Origin: CAZLHO01 sp964559455
Lineage (GTDB): Bacteria > Krumholzibacteriota > Krumholzibacteriia > LZORAL124-64-63
NCBI GenBank assembly: GCA_964559455.1
Contig: CAZLHO010000045.1
Span: 1-23,240 of the forward strand
DNA length: 23,240 bases
Direction of reading: 5' to 3'
Of this stretch, positions 21,063 through 23,240 are shown piece after piece. Under the pieces are notes generated by a model. The model worked only from the letters and a program-made list of their open reading frames with translations. It was not told where the DNA came from and did not search any database. The translations under genes were made by a program, and so were the position numbers. Position 1 is the stretch's first letter, and each line of letters opens with the position of its first letter.

Positions 21063-22276
21063 GGAGCCGCCTCGGGGACCGGCGCGGCGGCGGGGACGGG
21101 GGCCGGCGCGGAGCCGGCCAGCGACGCGACGAGCCACGCGCAGAGGATGATGAAACCGGGATTGTTCAGGTGTTCCTCGAACTGGAAGAGCCCCAGCATC
21201 TGCACGGCCAGCAGCGCGGGCAGCGACCAGGCGCCGCCCAGTCCGCGCAGCAGGCGCCAGGCGCCGCCCAGCAGGGCCAGGGCCAGGCCGGCGGCCATGG
21301 GCAGGCCGAAGACCAGGGCCACGTGCAGCAGGGCGTTGTGGGTGGCCACGATCTCGCTGCGGTCCAGCATCGCGGCGCGGCCGGCGGTGACGCCCAGGCC
21401 CAGGGGGTGCGACAGGACCAGTTGCAGGGCGTGGCCGCTGGTCATCAGGCGCTCGGAGGTGTTCACGGACATGCTGCCCGTGTCCTGCCAGCGCACCGCG
21501 CCGCCGGGGGGACCGTAGGCCAGCAGGGGCGGCACGACGAGCACCAGCACCGTCGCGGCCAGGATCACGGCCCGCCGCGGGCGACGCGAGAGCAGCACCG
21601 CGAGCACGCAGACGACGGCCGTGACGATCAGCGGCGAGCGCGAGGCCGTAAAGTGCGTGCTGGCGGCCAGCAGGACCAGGCTGACCAGCACCAGGGGCAG
21701 CCGCGCGCGGCGGGCGAAGTAGAGGTGGAGGGCGGCGGGCGCGCCCAGGCTGGCCAGGGCGCCGCTGGCGTTGGACGAGGCGTGCATCCCGGGCAGGCGC
21801 ATCTCGAGGTTGACCCACTCGGTCACCGAATCGGCCGCGGCCAGCCCCATGCGGATGGTCCAGGCCAGCTTGCCCTGGTACTGCAGGGCGAGCACGCCCA
21901 CGTTCACGGCGGCGCCCCACCACAGGCCCCAGGCCAGGGCGGCGCGGGCGTCGGGATCGCGCGCCAGGCGGAAGAGGGCCATGGCCCAGGGGGCGGCCAG
22001 CAGCCAGCGCACCGCGAGCAGGAAGGTGGGACCGTCGCCCGTGGCGCCCGCGTAGAGTCCCCAGGCCAGGGGGAAGACGGCCAGGCCGGCCACCGCCGCC
22101 AGCCGGCGGGGAGCGACGCCGCCGCCGAGCAGGCTGCGCAGCAGGTCGGCGGCCAGGATCAGGCCCAGCAGGTCCGTCGCCCGCGGCGAGTGGGCGTTGC
22201 CCGGCACCAGGTAGACGTTGGCGACCAGGGCGAAGCCCAGCAGCCAGGGCCAGAGTTTTCCGGGACGCAGCTTCAT
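21059..22276 (-). CDS. O-antigen ligase/polymerase-like membrane protein (Wzy_C/WaaL family)
   Basis: 405 residues from ATG at 22276. An upstream GTG at 22363 falls inside the predicted promoter spacer, so I rejected it; MKLRPGKLWP followed by a membrane helix is a normal membrane-protein start, although the Shine-Dalgarno sequence is poor. About ten or more hydrophobic segments are visible. The large periplasmic loop of the family is present, with TASRSPLIV (R213) before it, then SERLMTSGHALQLVLSHPLG and IVATHNALLHVALVFGL (H313 and N314). These arginine and histidine positions are typical of Wzy/WaaL proteins that polymerise O-units or attach them to lipid A-core. It is translationally coupled to the GT4 gene and completes a Wzx/Wzz/Wzy-like set. 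Polymerase or ligase cannot be distinguished from sequence. Confidence 0.88.
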   Translation of the reverse strand: MKLRPGKLWPWLLGFALVANVYLVPGNAHSPRATDLLGLILAADLLRSLLGGGVAPRRLAAVAGLAVFPLAWGLYAGATGDGPTFLLAVRWLLAAPWAMALFRLARDPDARAALAWGLWWGAAVNVGVLALQYQGKLAWTIRMGLAAADSVTEWVNLEMRLPGMHASSNASGALASLGAPAALHLYFARRARLPLVLVSLVLLAASTHFTASRSPLIVTAVVCVLAVLLSRRPRRAVILAATVLVLVVPPLLAYGPPGGAVRWQDTGSMSVNTSERLMTSGHALQLVLSHPLGLGVTAGRAAMLDRSEIVATHNALLHVALVFGLPMAAGLALALLGGAWRLLRGLGGAWSLPALLAVQMLGLFQFEEHLNNPGFIILCAWLVASLAGSAPAPVPAAAPVPEAAP

Positions 22277-22351
22277 TGTACGCACTGGGCACGCTCGGTG
22301 ACGAGGGGCGGAGCCGGCGCGGCGCGGCGCCGACCGGAGGGTTCCGCAGGC

Positions 22352-22380
22352 AGTATTGGCCACTCGGGCCCCGCGGTCAA
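22352..22380 (-). promoter_or_regulatory. Predicted promoter for the O-antigen ligase-like and GT4 genes
   Basis: On the minus strand: TTGACC (22375-22380), 17-base spacer, AATACT (22352-22357). The expected start near 22345 leaves a leader of about 70 bases before ATG 22276 and rules out the upstream GTG at 22363. The -35 box is one arm of the inverted repeat 22376-22404. Confidence 0.55.
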
Positions 22381-22404
22381 GGCGCCGCCGCGAATCGCCT
22401 TGAC
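22376..22404. promoter_or_regulatory. Inverted repeat containing two back-to-back -35 boxes
   Basis: GTCAAGGCG (22376-22384) and CGCCTTGAC (22396-22404) are perfect 9-bp inverted copies with an 11-base centre. Read outward, each strand shows CGCCTTGAC, ending in a -35 box: TTGACC for the minus-strand ligase-like gene and TTGACA (22400-22405) for the plus-strand FKBP gene. The plus-strand -10 is unclear; TAGATT at 22429-22434 is about 23 bases away, which is too long for a standard sigma70 promoter. Confidence 0.5.
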
Positions 22405-22456
22405 AATCACGGGTTGCGTGCGACCCTGTAGATTCAAATCGAAAGCGCGATTGCGC

Positions 22457-22479
22457 GGGCCGACCCTCGTCGGCCCTTT
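22457..22479 (+). other. 5'-leader hairpin with following T run upstream of the FKBP gene (possible attenuator)
   Basis: GGGCCGAC (22457-22464) pairs perfectly with GTCGGCCC (22469-22476), loop CCTC, followed by TTT. It lies in the leader about 30 bases before the ATG at 22507. The T run is short, so it is either a weak terminator/attenuator or a leader stability element. A smaller GCGC-GATT-GCGC hairpin (22445-22456) stands just before it. Confidence 0.45.
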
Positions 22480-22506
22480 CCGTCCACCCAACAGAGGGGA
22501 CCCGAG

Positions 22507-23240
22507 ATGCCTTCCGTCCGTTACTCGAGCCTGCTGCTTATCCTGGCCTTGGCGCTGCTGGCGGTGGGATGCAACAACGCGAACGGCGACAACAGCGCCC
22601 AGACCGAGGAGCAGCCCGTAATGGCCGATCAATTGGTGATCAGGGACGAGGTCGTCGGCGACGGCCCGGCCGCGGAATCCGGCGACATCGTCACCGTGCA
22701 CTACACGGGATGGCTCTACGTCGACGGCGAGAAGGGCGAGAAGTTCGACAGCTCCGTCGACCGCGGCGAGCCCGCCTCCTTCCCGATCGGCGCCGGGCGT
22801 CTGATCCAGGGCTGGGACGAGGGCATTCCCGGCATGAAGGTCGGCGGCAAGCGCGTGCTGATCATCCCGCCCGAGAAGGGCTACGGCGACATGGAGCGGC
22901 CGAACATCCCGGCCGGTTCCACGCTCTACTTCGAGATCGAGCTGCTGTCGGTGCCCCAGGTCGAGATGGAGGACCTCGTGGCTGGCGACGGCGCCGAGGC
23001 CCTGCGCGGCGACCAGGTGAAGGTGCACTACACCGGCTGGCTGCGGAACGAGGACGGCTCGCGGGGCGACAAGTTCGACAGCTCCCTGGACCGCGGCACC
23101 CCCTTCGATTTCCAGCTTGGTGCGGGCCAGGTCATCGCCGGCTGGGACAAGGGCGTGGCCGGCATGCTGGTGGGCGGCAAGCGCCTGCTGACCATCCCGC
23201 CCGAGCTGGGCTACGGCCCCCGCGGGGCGGGCGGCGTGAT
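22507..23240 (+). CDS. Tandem-domain FKBP-type peptidyl-prolyl isomerase lipoprotein (runs off window)
   Basis: At least 244 residues, cut by the window edge; AGAGGGG precedes the ATG. The N-terminus is a lipoprotein signal (LLLILALALLAVGC, lipidated C22 after AVG), then a short polar linker. FKBP domain one spans about residues 45-149: VTVHYTGWLYVDG, KFDSSVDRG, LIQGWDEGIPGMKVGGKRVL, IPPEKGYG, IPAGSTLYFEIELL. A second copy starts near residue 153 with VKVHYTGWL, KFDSSLDRG, VIAGWDKGVAGMLVGGKRLL and IPPELGYG, and is incomplete. The proline-pocket residues (Y, F, D, W, Y) seem present in both. FKBP enzymes catalyse proline cis-trans isomerisation; this one is expected to be anchored in the periplasm or outer membrane as a folding catalyst for exported proteins. 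Confidence 0.93.
   Translation, partial: MPSVRYSSLLLILALALLAVGCNNANGDNSAQTEEQPVMADQLVIRDEVVGDGPAAESGDIVTVHYTGWLYVDGEKGEKFDSSVDRGEPASFPIGAGRLIQGWDEGIPGMKVGGKRVLIIPPEKGYGDMERPNIPAGSTLYFEIELLSVPQVEMEDLVAGDGAEALRGDQVKVHYTGWLRNEDGSRGDKFDSSLDRGTPFDFQLGAGQVIAGWDKGVAGMLVGGKRLLTIPPELGYGPRGAGGV

Noticed and set aside
22277..22363. Upstream GTG start at 22363 for the O-antigen ligase-like gene
   Set aside because: It falls in the spacer of the predicted promoter and adds arginine/proline-rich sequence before the natural membrane-protein start at 22276.
22400..22434. TTGACA with TAGATT as a standard promoter for the FKBP gene
   Set aside because: The spacing is about 23 bases, outside the normal 16-19; only the -35 box is convincing, so no full promoter is claimed.
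1..23240. tRNA, rRNA, CRISPR arrays, transposase genes, phage or defence genes
   Set aside because: Read through both strands for cloverleaf-like, repeat-spacer or transposase-like patterns and saw none; short RNAs could still be missed without a covariance-model search.

Overview
GC-rich bacterial draft-genome window; one run of ten N at 14764-14773 marks a scaffold join. There are 19 protein genes plus two edge-truncated ones, and no tRNA, rRNA, CRISPR array or insertion sequence that I can see. The genes point to a Gram-negative bacterium: Wzz/Wzx/O-antigen-ligase-type polysaccharide genes, a GT9 heptosyltransferase-like enzyme, a lipoprotein and several Sec signal peptides. Metabolic markers are an MqnA/MqnD-family protein (futalosine menaquinone route), ThyX instead of ThyA, a two-subunit class I fumarase, a long UROC1/Bacteroidetes-type urocanase, and a NUDIX-eIF2B-like fusion that I mainly associate with archaea. 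Together this suggests an uncultured GC-rich lineage, perhaps in the FCB/Krumholzibacteriota-Eisenbacteria area. That placement is an inference and not secure.

Layout. 1-241 (-) is the start of an mqnD-like gene. 381-5619 (+) is a compact glycosylation cluster: a secreted helical-repeat protein, a GT9, a GT4 (ATGA overlap), a 92-aa unknown and a GT-C membrane glycosyltransferase, closed by a strong terminator at 5638-5668. 5688-7641 (-) holds a secreted tryptophan-rich unknown and a membrane-anchored SGNH hydrolase, each with its own predicted promoter. 7733-10701 (-) is hutU-thyX, coupled by a 4-bp GTGA overlap. 10909-12775 (+) holds a Yip1-family membrane protein and a secreted papain-like peptidase. 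A hairpin at 12796-12827 separates these from 12848-14005 (-), a saccharopine/lysine dehydrogenase-family gene. Divergent from that is the NUDIX-eIF2B-like fusion (14139-15398), broken by the scaffold gap. 15523-16992 (+) is fumarase alpha/beta, followed by wzz-like (17048) and wzx-like (18411) genes. These meet tail to tail a minus-strand pair, an O-antigen ligase/polymerase-like protein and a GT4 (19830-22276). The window ends inside a tandem-FKBP lipoprotein gene (22507 onward).

How it fits together. 381-5619 and 17048-22276 are two halves of a cell-surface glycan theme: nucleotide-sugar and lipid-linked glycosyltransferases, flippase, chain-length regulator and polymerase/ligase. The centre is housekeeping and catabolic metabolism (histidine degradation, thymidylate, TCA cycle, possibly lysine degradation). 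The most interesting parts are the NUDIX-eIF2B fusion with non-canonical catalytic positions, the symmetric repeats in the divergent regions 14058-14103 and 22376-22404, and the 5'-leader hairpins at 6381-6406 and 22457-22479.
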